Notes under the pieces: model-generated
Databases searched by the model: none
Told to the model about the DNA's origin: nothing
Seen by the model: only the letters and a program-made list of their open reading frames with translations
NCBI GenBank assembly: GCA_049509915.1
Contig: JBEKZL010000061.1
Coordinates: forward strand, 1-52,484
Direction of reading: 5' to 3'
Length of the DNA stretch: 52,484 nt
Source: JBEKYD01 sp049509915
GTDB lineage: Bacteria > Acidobacteriota > Terriglobia > Bryobacterales > Bryobacteraceae
Translations under genes and position numbers: made by a program
Shown: positions 16,971 to 25,244 of the stretch, piece by piece
Layout of the letters: each line of letters opens with the position of its first letter
How positions within the stretch are numbered: position 1 is the stretch's first letter

Positions 16971-18191
16971 ATGGCTGTTCGCGCTTTTCGAACCTGGATC
17001 CCGTGGATGGCGGCCGGGCTGATGATTTCCATGGCAACGGCGCAGAGCAAGGGGACAACGACAACCGGCGGCGCCGGGAGCCTGGGTGGCAGCACCACAC
17101 GGACGGGTCCCACTCCCGGCACGACCAACAATACGTCGACCACCACGAACCCGACCGGGGCCGTGCCGATCTTTCTTTCGGGGCGGGTCATGCTGGAAGA
17201 AGGCACTCCCCCGCCCCAGGCGGCGCGCATCGAACGCGTCTGCGGAACGTCCATCCACACCGAGGGCTTCACCGACCCGAGCGGAAACTTCGCCATCCAG
17301 CTTGGCAGTTCCGAGAACGCGGCCTACCAAGACGCCAGCGACACCGGGCCGGGCGGTTCGCGTACGATGACGGGGGGCGCCGGGAGTTCGTCGACCGGAG
17401 GACTGGGCAGCGGCCTTACGGACCGGCGGCTACTCAATTGCGAGTTGCGCGCCAGACTGGGCGGCTACCGTTCGCAGAGCCTTCCTCTTACCGATCGGCG
17501 GCCGATGGATAACCCGGACCTTGGGGTGATTCTGTTGCACCGCGAGGGCGGCGAAGCCGGCACCACGGTGGCCGCCAGTTCGCTCTCCGCCCCCAAGGAC
17601 GCCCGCAAGGCGTTCGACAAAGCGCAGGCCCTGATGCAGAAAGGGAAGGTCGACGACGCCTACAAGAGCTACCGGAACGCGGTGTCGCTCTATCGCGGTT
17701 ACGCCGCGGCCTGGTGCGAGTTGGGAAAGATCGAAGCCGGGTCGGGCCAGATCGACACGGCGCGTCTCTCGTTCCGCGAGGCCGTCGAAGCCGACGCCAA
17801 GTATCCGGATGGTTACGTCCAACTGGGGGCTCTGGCGGTCCATGACAAGAAATGGCAGGAGGCCGCGGACCTCACCGATCAAGCCTTGAAGCTGAACTCG
17901 TTCGACTATCCCATGGCCTGGTTTCACAACGCCGTGGCCAATTACAATCTCAACCGCATGGATCCGGCCGAGCAGAGCGCTCTCAAGGCGGAACGCCTCG
18001 ACACACGCCATCAGTATCCCCAGGCGGGCTACCTGGTGGGATTGATCCGCATGAACCGGAGAGACTATAAATCGGCGGCGGACTACATCCGCGCGTATTT
18101 GAAGCAGGCTCCGGATGCCGCCGACGCACCCCAAGCGCGCCAGCAACTGGCCAAGATCGAAGCGTTAGCTACGGCCGAACCAGTAAAATGA
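16971..18191 (+). CDS. Secreted TPR protein with carboxypeptidase-like N-terminal domain
   Basis: 406 residues. Signal peptide to about residue 25 (AAGLMISMATAQ). A Thr/Gly-rich low-complexity linker follows (residues 27-62), then a carboxypeptidase-regulatory-like segment (PIFLSGRVMLEEG, HTEGFTDPSGNFAIQLG) and, from about residue 205, TPR units (ARKAFDKAQALMQKGKVDDA, AWCELGKIEAGSGQIDTARL, DGYVQLGALAVHDKKWQEAA). The last residues are Ala/Pro rich. It starts 63 bases after the CBM6-like gene on the same strand, so the two are probably one transcript. Similar secreted TPR proteins are common in Acidobacteriota; role unknown. Confidence 0.82.
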   Translation: MAVRAFRTWIPWMAAGLMISMATAQSKGTTTTGGAGSLGGSTTRTGPTPGTTNNTSTTTNPTGAVPIFLSGRVMLEEGTPPPQAARIERVCGTSIHTEGFTDPSGNFAIQLGSSENAAYQDASDTGPGGSRTMTGGAGSSSTGGLGSGLTDRRLLNCELRARLGGYRSQSLPLTDRRPMDNPDLGVILLHREGGEAGTTVAASSLSAPKDARKAFDKAQALMQKGKVDDAYKSYRNAVSLYRGYAAAWCELGKIEAGSGQIDTARLSFREAVEADAKYPDGYVQLGALAVHDKKWQEAADLTDQALKLNSFDYPMAWFHNAVANYNLNRMDPAEQSALKAERLDTRHQYPQAGYLVGLIRMNRRDYKSAADYIRAYLKQAPDAADAPQARQQLAKIEALATAEPVK

Positions 18192-18193
18192 GC

Positions 18194-18261
18194 GAGACCG
18201 CGAGGGAGCGGTTGCAACTGGGTATGCCGTTTTGGGGGAACGACAGGCCGGGAGGCCTGTC
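18194..18261. repeat. Half inverted-repeat copy plus GACAGGCC hairpin
   Basis: 18194-18215 holds a degenerate right arm of the GAGCCGCGACCG family (GAGACCGCGAGGGAGCGGTT) starting directly after the TPR stop. 18242-18261 is a perfect hairpin, GACAGGCC-GGGA-GGCCTGTC, which ends one base before the stop of oxidase subunit IV on the other strand. Together they separate two convergent transcripts and may end transcription, though no T-run is present. Confidence 0.72.
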
Positions 18262-18561
18262 CTACCGACCCGGAACTCCCATCCAGCCGCGGGTTGCAAC
18301 ATCGGCGAGCGTAAAGGCCACCATGATCCCCAACCAGAGGACGGTTGCCGCCATGGCGAACTGGGTCAGCTTGCCGCTGTGGCGCAGGTGCATGAAGAAC
18401 AGGGCCACCAGCATCATCTTTACCACCGCAATGGTGAGTGCGACGACCACGCTGAACGGCCCAAGGTCGACGAAGGCCACCGCAGTGGTGACGCCCGTGA
18501 GAATCAGCAGCGAGATCCAAATCACCGCGTAGGTTTTTACCGAATCGATATGTTGCGTCAT
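18262..18561 (-). CDS. Cytochrome c oxidase subunit IV
   Basis: 99 residues from ATG at 18561; the frame is open further upstream but that part is antisense-like shadow of subunit III. Three predicted membrane helices: about residues 10-30, 36-57 and 66-88, with FFMHLRHSGKL in the loop between helices two and three, typical of bacterial caa3/bo3-type subunit IV (COX4_pro). Last gene of the respiratory operon, two bases after the subunit III stop. It is a structural subunit that stabilises the oxidase. Confidence 0.9.
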   Translation of the reverse strand: MTQHIDSVKTYAVIWISLLILTGVTTAVAFVDLGPFSVVVALTIAVVKMMLVALFFMHLRHSGKLTQFAMAATVLWLGIMVAFTLADVATRGWMGVPGR

Positions 18562-18563
18562 GG

Positions 18564-19229
18564 CTATTTCAGATGGCGGTCGATCAAATAAAACAGCGGG
18601 AACAGGAAAATCCAGATGATATCGACAAAGTGCCAGTAAAGGCCGCCAATATCGACGGGCGTCATGTACTCGGAGCTGTATTTGCCGCGGATGGAGTTGA
18701 TCAGCAGCCATGTCATGATGCCGGCTCCCACCACCATGTGAAGCGCGTGCAGGCCGGTCATGGCGAAATACAGCGAAAAGAACAACTGCGCCGGGCCTTG
18801 CATGGCGACGCCTTCGAAGTGGAAGCTGGGGCCAGGCACATGGTGCTCGGCGAACTTCTCGCTCCACTCAAAGGCCTTCACACCCAGGAAGACGAAGCCC
18901 AGCAGCAAGGTGAGAACGATGTTGACCGCGAGAGCTTTCTTCTGGCCCAACTGGGCCGCGCGCACGCCCAGCACCATGGTGAAGCTGCTGCACAGCAGAA
19001 CGGCGGTATTGGCGGCGCCGATGTAGACGTTCAGGCTGCTGGAGGCCAGGGCGAAGATGTCGGGATAGGCGGCGCGGTACACGATGTAGGCCAGAAACAT
19101 GCCGCCAAAGAACATCACTTCGGTGATCAGGAAGACCCACATCCCGAACGTGGAAGCGTCCTTTTGTTGTTCGGCGGTGTCGAATTGTACTTGAAGAGCG
19201 GGCGAAGCCGCGTGTGCGTGATCAGCCAA
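18564..19229 (-). CDS. ctaE: Cytochrome c oxidase subunit III
   Basis: 221 residues with about five membrane helices: FGMWVFLITEVMFFGGMFLAY at the start, then AANTAVLLCSSFTMVLGVR, ALAVNIVLTLLLGFVFLGV, FFSLYFAMTGLHALHMVVGAG and the C-terminal DIIWIFLFPLFYLI. FEWSEKF and TGLHALHM match the family. It lacks the first two helices of mitochondrial subunit III, as is normal in caa3-type enzymes. Overlaps the subunit I gene by eight bases, so translation is coupled. Confidence 0.95.
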   Translation of the reverse strand: MADHAHAASPALQVQFDTAEQQKDASTFGMWVFLITEVMFFGGMFLAYIVYRAAYPDIFALASSSLNVYIGAANTAVLLCSSFTMVLGVRAAQLGQKKALAVNIVLTLLLGFVFLGVKAFEWSEKFAEHHVPGPSFHFEGVAMQGPAQLFFSLYFAMTGLHALHMVVGAGIMTWLLINSIRGKYSSEYMTPVDIGGLYWHFVDIIWIFLFPLFYLIDRHLK

Positions 19230-20835
19230 CGGAGGTCACCTCTTCCGTGAGGGCGGAATAATCGTATGCCTCGTGGGTCACCACGGGCAAGTGGTCGAAA
19301 TTGTGAAGCGGCGGCGGCGAAGCCGTTTTCCATTCCAGGCCGGTTGCCTGGTAGGGATTGGGACCGGCGAGCGGGCCGTATTTCCAGGACCAGGCCAGGT
19401 AAACCATCGGCATGACGTAGCCCACCGCCAGTATCGAAGCGCCCAGGGTGGACATCACGTGCAGTACCTGAAATTCGGCCGGATAAACGTGGTAGCGGCG
19501 CGGCATGCCCAGATAACCCAGAATGAACTGGGGGAAGAAAGTGCCATTGAAGCCCAGGAATACGACGGCCGCCGAGAGTTTGGCCCATCCTTCGGGATAC
19601 ATTCGCCCGGTGATCTTCGGCCACCAGAAATGCAGTCCGCCGAGGAAGGCCATGATGGCTCCGCCCACCATGATGTAGTGGAAGTGGGCTACCACGAAGT
19701 AAGTATCGGTAACGTGTACATCGATACCGAGGCTGGCCACAAACAGCCCGGTAAGGCCGCCGATGGTAAACAGGCCGATGAAGCCGAAGGCGTACAGCAT
19801 CGGAGTCTCAAACGAGATCGAACCTTTGTATAGCGTCGCGGTCCAGTTGAAAACCTTGATGGCCGATGGAATCGCCACGGCATAACTGAGGAACGAGAAC
19901 ACCAGCCCGGCGTACACCGATTGCGTGCTGACGAACAGGTGGTGGCCCCAAACCAGAAAACCGAAAACGGCAATCGCCATGCTCGATCCGGCCACGAAGT
20001 GATACCCGAAGACCGGCTTGCGCGAGAAAGTGGAAATCAATTCGCTGATCACTCCCATGGCCGGCAGAATCATGATGTAAACCGCGGGGTGGGAGTAGAA
20101 CCAGAAAAGATGCTGAAAGAGCACGGGATCGCCGCCGAGGGCGGGGTCGAAGATGCCGATGTGAAAGACGCGCTCGCAAAAGACCAGGATGATGGTCACG
20201 GCGATCACCGGAGTGCCCAGCACCTGAATCACGCTGGTGGCATAGTGGGCCCACACGAACAGAGGCAAGCGGAACCAGGTCAGACCGGGAGCGCGCATGC
20301 GGTGTATGGTGACGATGAAGTTCAGGCCGGTCAGAATGGAGGAGAAGCCCGCCACGAAAATTCCCAGCGCGGTGGCAATCACCCAGGAGTTGGAATAGGT
20401 GGTGCTGTAGGGAGTGTAGAAAGTCCAGCCGGTATCTACGCCGCCGGCCAGCATGGCGAATAGAGCGAACAAGCCGCCCACCACGAGCAGATACCAGCTC
20501 AGCAGGTTGATGCGCGGGAAGGCCAGATCGCGGGCGCCGATCATCATCGGTATCAGAAAGTTGCCGAGCGTGGCCGGAATGGACGGAATCAGGAAGAAGA
20601 AGATCATCATGATTCCGTGCATGGTGAACAGCCGGTTATAGATGTCCGACGATACCAGGTCGCCTTGCGGGGTAAGCAACTCGACGCGGATGAGCGTGGC
20701 GAAAGCGCCGCCAATGAAGAAAAACAGCGTAATCGTGGCCAGGTACAACAGCGCGATCCGCTTGTGGTCCTTGGTCAATAGCCACGACTTCAGGCCGTAA
20801 CTGTTATTTAAGTAATTTTCCGGTTCCTGTGCCAT
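19222..20835 (-). CDS. ctaD: Cytochrome c oxidase subunit I (A2-type heme-copper oxidase)
   Basis: 537 residues with about 12 membrane helices; catalytic subunit that reduces O2 at heme a3-CuB and pumps protons. Seen: LFTMHGIMMIFFF near residue 70 (heme a His), FWFYSHPAVYIMILPAMG near 245 (CuB His and the cross-linked Tyr), WGHHLFVS near 295 (two CuB His) and YFVVAHFHYIMVGG near 383 (heme His pair). The Tyr-Ser before His-Pro, with Ala in place of the D-channel Glu, is the signature of A2-type oxidases such as Thermus caa3, so it is not a defect. Six bases downstream of subunit II. Confidence 0.97.
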   Translation of the reverse strand: MAQEPENYLNNSYGLKSWLLTKDHKRIALLYLATITLFFFIGGAFATLIRVELLTPQGDLVSSDIYNRLFTMHGIMMIFFFLIPSIPATLGNFLIPMMIGARDLAFPRINLLSWYLLVVGGLFALFAMLAGGVDTGWTFYTPYSTTYSNSWVIATALGIFVAGFSSILTGLNFIVTIHRMRAPGLTWFRLPLFVWAHYATSVIQVLGTPVIAVTIILVFCERVFHIGIFDPALGGDPVLFQHLFWFYSHPAVYIMILPAMGVISELISTFSRKPVFGYHFVAGSSMAIAVFGFLVWGHHLFVSTQSVYAGLVFSFLSYAVAIPSAIKVFNWTATLYKGSISFETPMLYAFGFIGLFTIGGLTGLFVASLGIDVHVTDTYFVVAHFHYIMVGGAIMAFLGGLHFWWPKITGRMYPEGWAKLSAAVVFLGFNGTFFPQFILGYLGMPRRYHVYPAEFQVLHVMSTLGASILAVGYVMPMVYLAWSWKYGPLAGPNPYQATGLEWKTASPPPLHNFDHLPVVTHEAYDYSALTEEVTSVG

Positions 20836-20841
20836 ATTTCT

Positions 20842-21822
20842 TTACCGATTGGATGCCTGCGCCTTGTTATCCGCCGCGGGCGCGGGGGCCGGCGGCTTGG
20901 GCGTCAGCGACTTGACATATTCCACCAGTTCCAGCACGTTTTCTTCGGTGACCTGGCCCTGGAAAGTCGGCATCAGGGGCTGGTAGCCGAAGACTACTTT
21001 GGCGTCGGGGCGCAGAATGGACTCCCGGATGTAGGCCTCGTCCGCTTTGACCGTGGCGCCGCCGACCAGCTTGACGTTGGCACCGAACACATTCACCAGC
21101 GTAGGGCAGCGGCCGGAATTGTCGGGCTTGTGGCAATTGGAGCAGGCCAGGTCGTTGAACAGTTTTTCTCCCCGATCCGCCAGGGTCCCGGTTTTCTTGC
21201 CGCCGCTCAGCCAATCCTGGTAATCCTCGGCCGAGAGCACGTAGACCCATCCGGTCATGCCGGAATGCTTGGTGCCGCAATATTCGGCACAGAACAGATG
21301 ATACTTGCCGGTCTGGGTGGGAGTGAACCAGGTAGTGGAGTAGCGGCCCGGAACCACGTCCTGCTTGGTGCGGAACGCCGGCACATAAAAGGAGTGGATG
21401 ACATCCTCCGACGTCATAGTGAGGCGGATGGGCCGGCCCACCGGAATGTGAAGCTCGTTGATCTCGCGCTGGCCCTCCATGTGCTCCAGCTTCCACATCC
21501 ACTGTTTGGCGACCACATAGATGGACAGCGCGTTCTGGGGCGGGCGGCTCTCGCGGAAGAAAATCTCCGCGCCCCACCCGAACATCACCATGGCCAGCCC
21601 AAACGGAATCACCGACCAGACGATTTCGAGGGCAATGCCGGTGTGCACGGCCTTAGGCACGCCGTCGTTCCCGGCGCGCTTCCGGTACTTGATCGCCAGA
21701 AAGAAGATCGAGGCGAAAATCAATATCGTAAAGAACACCGACACGGCAACCAGATAGAAGTATAGGTGGTCCACATCGGGAGCGAAGGTGGACGCCTGTT
21801 CCGGGAAAAGAGGTATTTTCAT
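20842..21822 (-). CDS. ctaC: Cytochrome c oxidase subunit II with fused cytochrome c domain (caa3 type)
   Basis: 326 residues from ATG at 21822, which overlaps the Sco stop as ATGA. Two membrane helices (about 18-42 and 63-88), then the CuA cupredoxin domain with ligands His143, Cys178, Glu180, Cys182, His186 and Met189 in CAEYCGTKHSGM. A C-terminal class I cytochrome c domain has CSNCH at 227-231 and Met284 as the likely distal ligand. A Pro/Ala-rich tail ends the protein. The fused heme domain makes this a caa3 oxidase, which can take electrons directly from the ACIII cytochromes encoded upstream. Confidence 0.96.
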   Translation of the reverse strand: MKIPLFPEQASTFAPDVDHLYFYLVAVSVFFTILIFASIFFLAIKYRKRAGNDGVPKAVHTGIALEIVWSVIPFGLAMVMFGWGAEIFFRESRPPQNALSIYVVAKQWMWKLEHMEGQREINELHIPVGRPIRLTMTSEDVIHSFYVPAFRTKQDVVPGRYSTTWFTPTQTGKYHLFCAEYCGTKHSGMTGWVYVLSAEDYQDWLSGGKKTGTLADRGEKLFNDLACSNCHKPDNSGRCPTLVNVFGANVKLVGGATVKADEAYIRESILRPDAKVVFGYQPLMPTFQGQVTEENVLELVEYVKSLTPKPPAPAPAADNKAQASNR

Positions 21823-22700
21823 CGCGCAGAATCCGTTTGCACCCGGCCGTTCCGCGCGCGCGCGTCCCGCCGGAAGAAGACCAGCAGGACAGCGCCGCCC
21901 ACCAGAACGAAGGCGCCGGCGGCGCCGCGCAGAATGTTGATCGCGATGGCGCCGTACTTTCCCGTAGTGGGATCGTAATGGTAGCAATACAGCAAAATCT
22001 CATCCACCGGCGTGCCGATCTTCTTCTGGGAAGCTTCCACCAGGCCTAGCCTCAGATCGCGCGGCGAGTAATCCACCCCATAGAAGTATTTCGAAATGCG
22101 GCCTTCCGGAGTGAGGATCATGATGGCGCTAGCATGGGCGAATTGTTCGGTCGCCGGGTCGTACTTGTAATGGAAGCCCACGGCGTCAGTGAACGTCTTG
22201 ATATTGGCCTCGTCTCCGGTGAGGAAGTGCCAGCCGTTGGCCGAATTCGGGCGTTTGTATCGCCTTACGTACAGCTGCTTCTTAGCCGCGGCCAGCTCCG
22301 GGGTATCTTTCGGGTCGAAGCTGATGCTGACGACGTTAAAGTCCTTTCCGGCATCGAGCGAAACCGCCTTCAGAGCGCTCTCGAGGCCGGTCAGGATTTC
22401 GGTGCAGAGCATGGGGCAGCGATAGTAGACCAAGGCAAGGATGACCGGTTTGCCGTCCGCAAAGAAGCTGGCCAGCGGCATGACGCGGCCGGCCTCGTCA
22501 CGAAAATTGACGTCCAGCGGGACCTGCTGGTTCAACCTCTGTTCAATGCTCACCCCGGCCAGAGCGCCCGGTAGTGCGGGTCTCAAATTGGAATCCTGCA
22601 AGCTGTAGCTGGGCTGCGCCGGAGCGGGCTGGCCCGGCTGAGCCAGAACCGCCGACGCAACCAGCAGGAGGGAGGCACAGAGCTTGATCGGCATCATCAT
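21819..22700 (-). CDS. SCO1/SenC family copper chaperone for CuA assembly
   Basis: 293 residues. Signal peptide to about residue 20 (LCASLLLVASAVLAQP). Thioredoxin-fold SCO domain with the copper-binding CPMLC at Cys95-Cys99 and the third ligand His in EQFAHASAIMIL near residue 190. The C-terminus has a membrane helix (GAFVLVGGAVLLVFF) and a basic tail, so the protein stays anchored in the membrane, an arrangement seen in other SCO proteins of ACIII clusters. Overlaps both neighbours as ATGA, so it is translated with the oxidase whose CuA site it loads. Confidence 0.93.
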   Translation of the reverse strand: MMMPIKLCASLLLVASAVLAQPGQPAPAQPSYSLQDSNLRPALPGALAGVSIEQRLNQQVPLDVNFRDEAGRVMPLASFFADGKPVILALVYYRCPMLCTEILTGLESALKAVSLDAGKDFNVVSISFDPKDTPELAAAKKQLYVRRYKRPNSANGWHFLTGDEANIKTFTDAVGFHYKYDPATEQFAHASAIMILTPEGRISKYFYGVDYSPRDLRLGLVEASQKKIGTPVDEILLYCYHYDPTTGKYGAIAINILRGAAGAFVLVGGAVLLVFFRRDARARNGRVQTDSAR

Positions 22701-23227
22701 TTGCCTGCCAGTTCCGGCGCCAACGGTCCGCCCTGTTGCTGCATTTTAGGGCCAAGGCCGGCTTCGGTGGGGACGCTCACCTCGCTCGCGGGCGGAGCCG
22801 CGGGCCGCGACGGCAACCCGCGCTGGGCCATCAATTCGATGGCGCGCTCGATCGGCAGCCTCACCACGCCGGCCGGTTTGTCGATCCAGCCGTAGGTGTG
22901 CAGCAATTCTTCCTCGGCGGCGCGTTCGCGCGCCAGGTCGAGCGCGGGCGTCTCCTCCAACTGCGGAGCCGGGGGACGCCGCGGCTCGCCGGCGACCACG
23001 TTCTGCCTGCCCGAAGGCACGCCGCTGGTGACGTGCTCCAAATAGCGGAAGACGCCCACTACGATGGCGAAAGACGCGATACACAGCAGCGCCAGACCAA
23101 TTCCGAACTTGCCTATTGCGAGGACATTGACGTCGCGCCGCTCGTGGCGCTCGGCGGGATTGTCCAGATTAACGTGCTCCGCTTCCTCCGGCGCGCCGTA
23201 GGGATGATCCGGTTTATTCGCGGCCAT
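22697..23227 (-). CDS. Small single-helix membrane protein of the ACIII/caa3 operon, unknown role
   Basis: 176 residues. Hydrophilic N-terminus, one membrane helix (FGIGLALLCIASFAIVVGVF, about residues 41-60), then a periplasmic tail with a Pro-rich stretch and the block EEELLHTYGWIDKPAGVVRLPIERAIELMAQRGLP (residues about 105-139). That block is one I associate with short proteins next to oxidase and ACIII genes in Acidobacteriota and Planctomycetes; some have the helix and block only. Overlaps actF by 14 bases and sco as ATGA. Probably an accessory or assembly subunit of the supercomplex; this is inference from position. Confidence 0.75.
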   Translation of the reverse strand: MAANKPDHPYGAPEEAEHVNLDNPAERHERRDVNVLAIGKFGIGLALLCIASFAIVVGVFRYLEHVTSGVPSGRQNVVAGEPRRPPAPQLEETPALDLARERAAEEELLHTYGWIDKPAGVVRLPIERAIELMAQRGLPSRPAAPPASEVSVPTEAGLGPKMQQQGGPLAPELAGK

Positions 23228-24422
23228 GATTCAGAGCCTCCTCCAGGTTCGGTTCGTGCAACGGCACCAGCGGCCTCTTCTCCAGTTGGATGAAAAAATA
23301 CGCCAGCCAGATGCCGATCAATCCAGCCGGAGCGGCAATATCCATCCAACTCAGGTGGAACGCGCGGCCGTAGAAGTAAGGCGTCACCTGCCAGAACAGG
23401 TCCACCATGCGCATGAACAGGACGAAGATCGCCACGTTGCGCAGCAGCTTGGCATTCCGTTTCAGGTCGCGCGACAGCAGGAGGGAAAACGGCAGCGCAA
23501 AGTGGAACAGCACCAGCCCCATCGCGATGTACCCCCAACCACCGTTGGTGCGCGACAGGTACCAAGGAATCTCCTCGGGAAGATTGCCGGTCCAGATGAT
23601 CAGGAATTGCGAATAGGAGAAGTAGGCCCACACCATGGTCAGCATGAACATCAGCTTGCCCAAGTCGTGGAAGTGCCGCTTGGTAAGCACTTGCGACATC
23701 GGCGCGCGCGCCTGCAGCGCCACCAGCAGGGTGATCAGGAACGCCATCGAGGTCAGACCCTGGCCCGCCATGAAGAGCAGTCCGAACATGGTGGAGAACC
23801 ACTGCGAGTGCAGCGACAGCACCCAATCAATGGACATGAAGGTGACGCTCAGCGACCAGAAAATTACTCCAGGCCCGGCCAGGAAGGACATCTTGCCGTG
23901 GGCTTTGGCCGGCCCGTCGCGGTCCTCCACCAACGACCAGCGGTTGAAATAGTACGACAGGAACATCCAGCCGAAGAAATACACGAAGGCGCGCAGCAGG
24001 AAGAACCGGTAATTCAAATACGGCGCCTGGTGCGTCAGCACGCGGTCGGCCGCGACCACGGCCGGGTGGGCCCACGGATACAGGTTGGGAATCCCGATGA
24101 CGATCGGCAGGAACAGTACCAGCACCAGCGGCAAAGTGCGCGCTGCGGCTTCGGCCGGGCGACGAATCACCACCCCCCACGCGCCGCCGGTCAGGTATTG
24201 CAGCATCAGCCAGACCAGCGGTCCGACGGCCAAGCCCAGCACAAAAAGGAACGCCCAAAGGTACGACTGGTAGAACTGGAAGGGCTGATGAAAAACCAAC
24301 AGTCCGGCGGCCATTGCCACCATGCCGACAATGCCGACAATCAGCGCAAGCGTCCGCCAGCGGCGCAGGTCGGTACGAAGCCCGTCGGAAACCCGGAAAT
24401 CGATGCTGGTTTGGGCGGTCAC
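23214..24422 (-). CDS. actF: Alternative Complex III subunit ActF (NrfD-like integral membrane subunit)
   Basis: 402 residues with about ten membrane helices, for example LALIVGIVGMVAMAAGLLVF near the start and IAAPAGLIGIWLAYFFIQLE near the end. ActF is a paralogue of ActC and has been described as a quinone-interacting or proton-translocating membrane subunit of the quinol:cytochrome c/oxidoreductase complex. Family features seen: YLTGGAWGVVIRRPAEAA, FYRSxW-like segments replaced here by HLHSQWFSTMFG, and the FSYSQFLIIWTGNLPEEIPWY stretch that is very conserved in ActF. Starts in ATGA overlap with actE. Confidence 0.93.
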   Translation of the reverse strand: MTAQTSIDFRVSDGLRTDLRRWRTLALIVGIVGMVAMAAGLLVFHQPFQFYQSYLWAFLFVLGLAVGPLVWLMLQYLTGGAWGVVIRRPAEAAARTLPLVLVLFLPIVIGIPNLYPWAHPAVVAADRVLTHQAPYLNYRFFLLRAFVYFFGWMFLSYYFNRWSLVEDRDGPAKAHGKMSFLAGPGVIFWSLSVTFMSIDWVLSLHSQWFSTMFGLLFMAGQGLTSMAFLITLLVALQARAPMSQVLTKRHFHDLGKLMFMLTMVWAYFSYSQFLIIWTGNLPEEIPWYLSRTNGGWGYIAMGLVLFHFALPFSLLLSRDLKRNAKLLRNVAIFVLFMRMVDLFWQVTPYFYGRAFHLSWMDIAAPAGLIGIWLAYFFIQLEKRPLVPLHEPNLEEALNHGRE

Positions 24423-25225
24423 TGTGCACCTCCCTGGGAGAGTTGCCCGCGCGCGTCGGGAGGCACGTCGTTGAGTGTGCCGTTCTCGCTCAGTTGCAAG
24501 GTCCGTATGTAGGAGACAATCGCCCAGCGGTCCGCTGGCGCAACCTGGGCGGCATAGTCCGGCATGGCGCCGAATCCGTTGGTGATCACGTCGAAGATGT
24601 AGCCGGCCTGAACCTTACGCAGCCGGTCGCTATGGTAGGACGGCGGATGCTTGTAGCCGCGCCGGACGATTTTGCCGTCGCCGAATCCCAGTTGGCCGTG
24701 GCACGGGGTGCAATAGATGGTGAAGCGGTTCTGGCCGCGTTCGATCACCTGGCGCGTCACCGGAAACGGGAAGGTCTCCAGGAATGTTTTGCCGTCCGGC
24801 TCCTTGCCGGTATAGAAGGCTGCGTCGTCGTCCAGATGGCCGCGCGGTATCGTCCCCTCGATCAGTGAACGCTCCGATCGGCCGTCCTCGAAGAATGTGC
24901 TGGGCCGCAGCGGAATATATTTGGGCTGATTCTGCATGTCCGACCGGCAACTCACGGTCGCGGCCAGCGCCAGCAGGACGGCACCCCATACAGCACTCTT
25001 GTGTATCGCGCCGCGCTGTGGGGCAGGCTCCCAGCCTGCGGCGGCCTCCCAGGCCGCCTTGCTGCGGCCCAATCGATCAAGCAGGCAGAAACTGACAAAT
25101 CGGCTCCATCGGAGGCCCTTCTCAGGAGCGGGTTTGGATAGTATAGTGCGGGGCGGCCTGGGAGGCCGCCGCAGGCCACGGGCCCGCCCCACAAATTCCG
25201 AAACCTGGGTCAACCCGAATTTCAC
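24419..25225 (-). CDS. actE: Alternative Complex III subunit ActE (monoheme cytochrome c lipoprotein)
   Basis: The mature part is clear: lipobox LAATVSC, then QNQPKYIPLRPSTFFEDGRS, a class I heme motif YCTPCHG and GAMPDYAAQV with the probable Met ligand. ActE carries electrons between the ActAB module and the oxidase. The start is not resolved. A composite palindromic element (25021-25190) lies directly upstream, and there is no ATG, GTG or TTG between it and the signal peptide. Candidates are GTG at 25225 (CGGAG eleven bases upstream) and TTG at 25072; both read through the element and add a foreign N-terminal extension. ATA at 25006 is a possible relic of the old start. Confidence 0.85.
   Translation of the reverse strand: MKFGLTQVSEFVGRARGLRRPPRPPRTILSKPAPEKGLRWSRFVSFCLLDRLGRSKAAWEAAAGWEPAPQRGAIHKSAVWGAVLLALAATVSCRSDMQNQPKYIPLRPSTFFEDGRSERSLIEGTIPRGHLDDDAAFYTGKEPDGKTFLETFPFPVTRQVIERGQNRFTIYCTPCHGQLGFGDGKIVRRGYKHPPSYHSDRLRKVQAGYIFDVITNGFGAMPDYAAQVAPADRWAIVSYIRTLQLSENGTLNDVPPDARGQLSQGGAQ
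25021..25190. repeat. Composite inverted-repeat element between actD and actE
   Basis: Left arm 25021-25058 consists of two hairpins, GCAGGCTCCCAGCCTGC (25023-25039) and GGCGGCCTCCCAGGCCGCC (25040-25058). The right arm repeats them in inverse order: GGCGGCCTGGGAGGCCGCC (25152-25170), then GCAGGCCACGGGCCCGCC. The core of about 93 bases has no gene. The structure looks like a small non-autonomous element, but no flanking target duplication was recognised. Confidence 0.8.
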
Positions 25226-25244
25226 GAGATCGAAAACTCCGGGA

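Noticed and set aside
20090..20130. Loss of the conserved Glu in subunit I as a sign of a defective oxidase
   Set aside because: Tyr-Ser-His-Pro-Ala is the known signature of A2-type oxidases, so the enzyme is expected to work.
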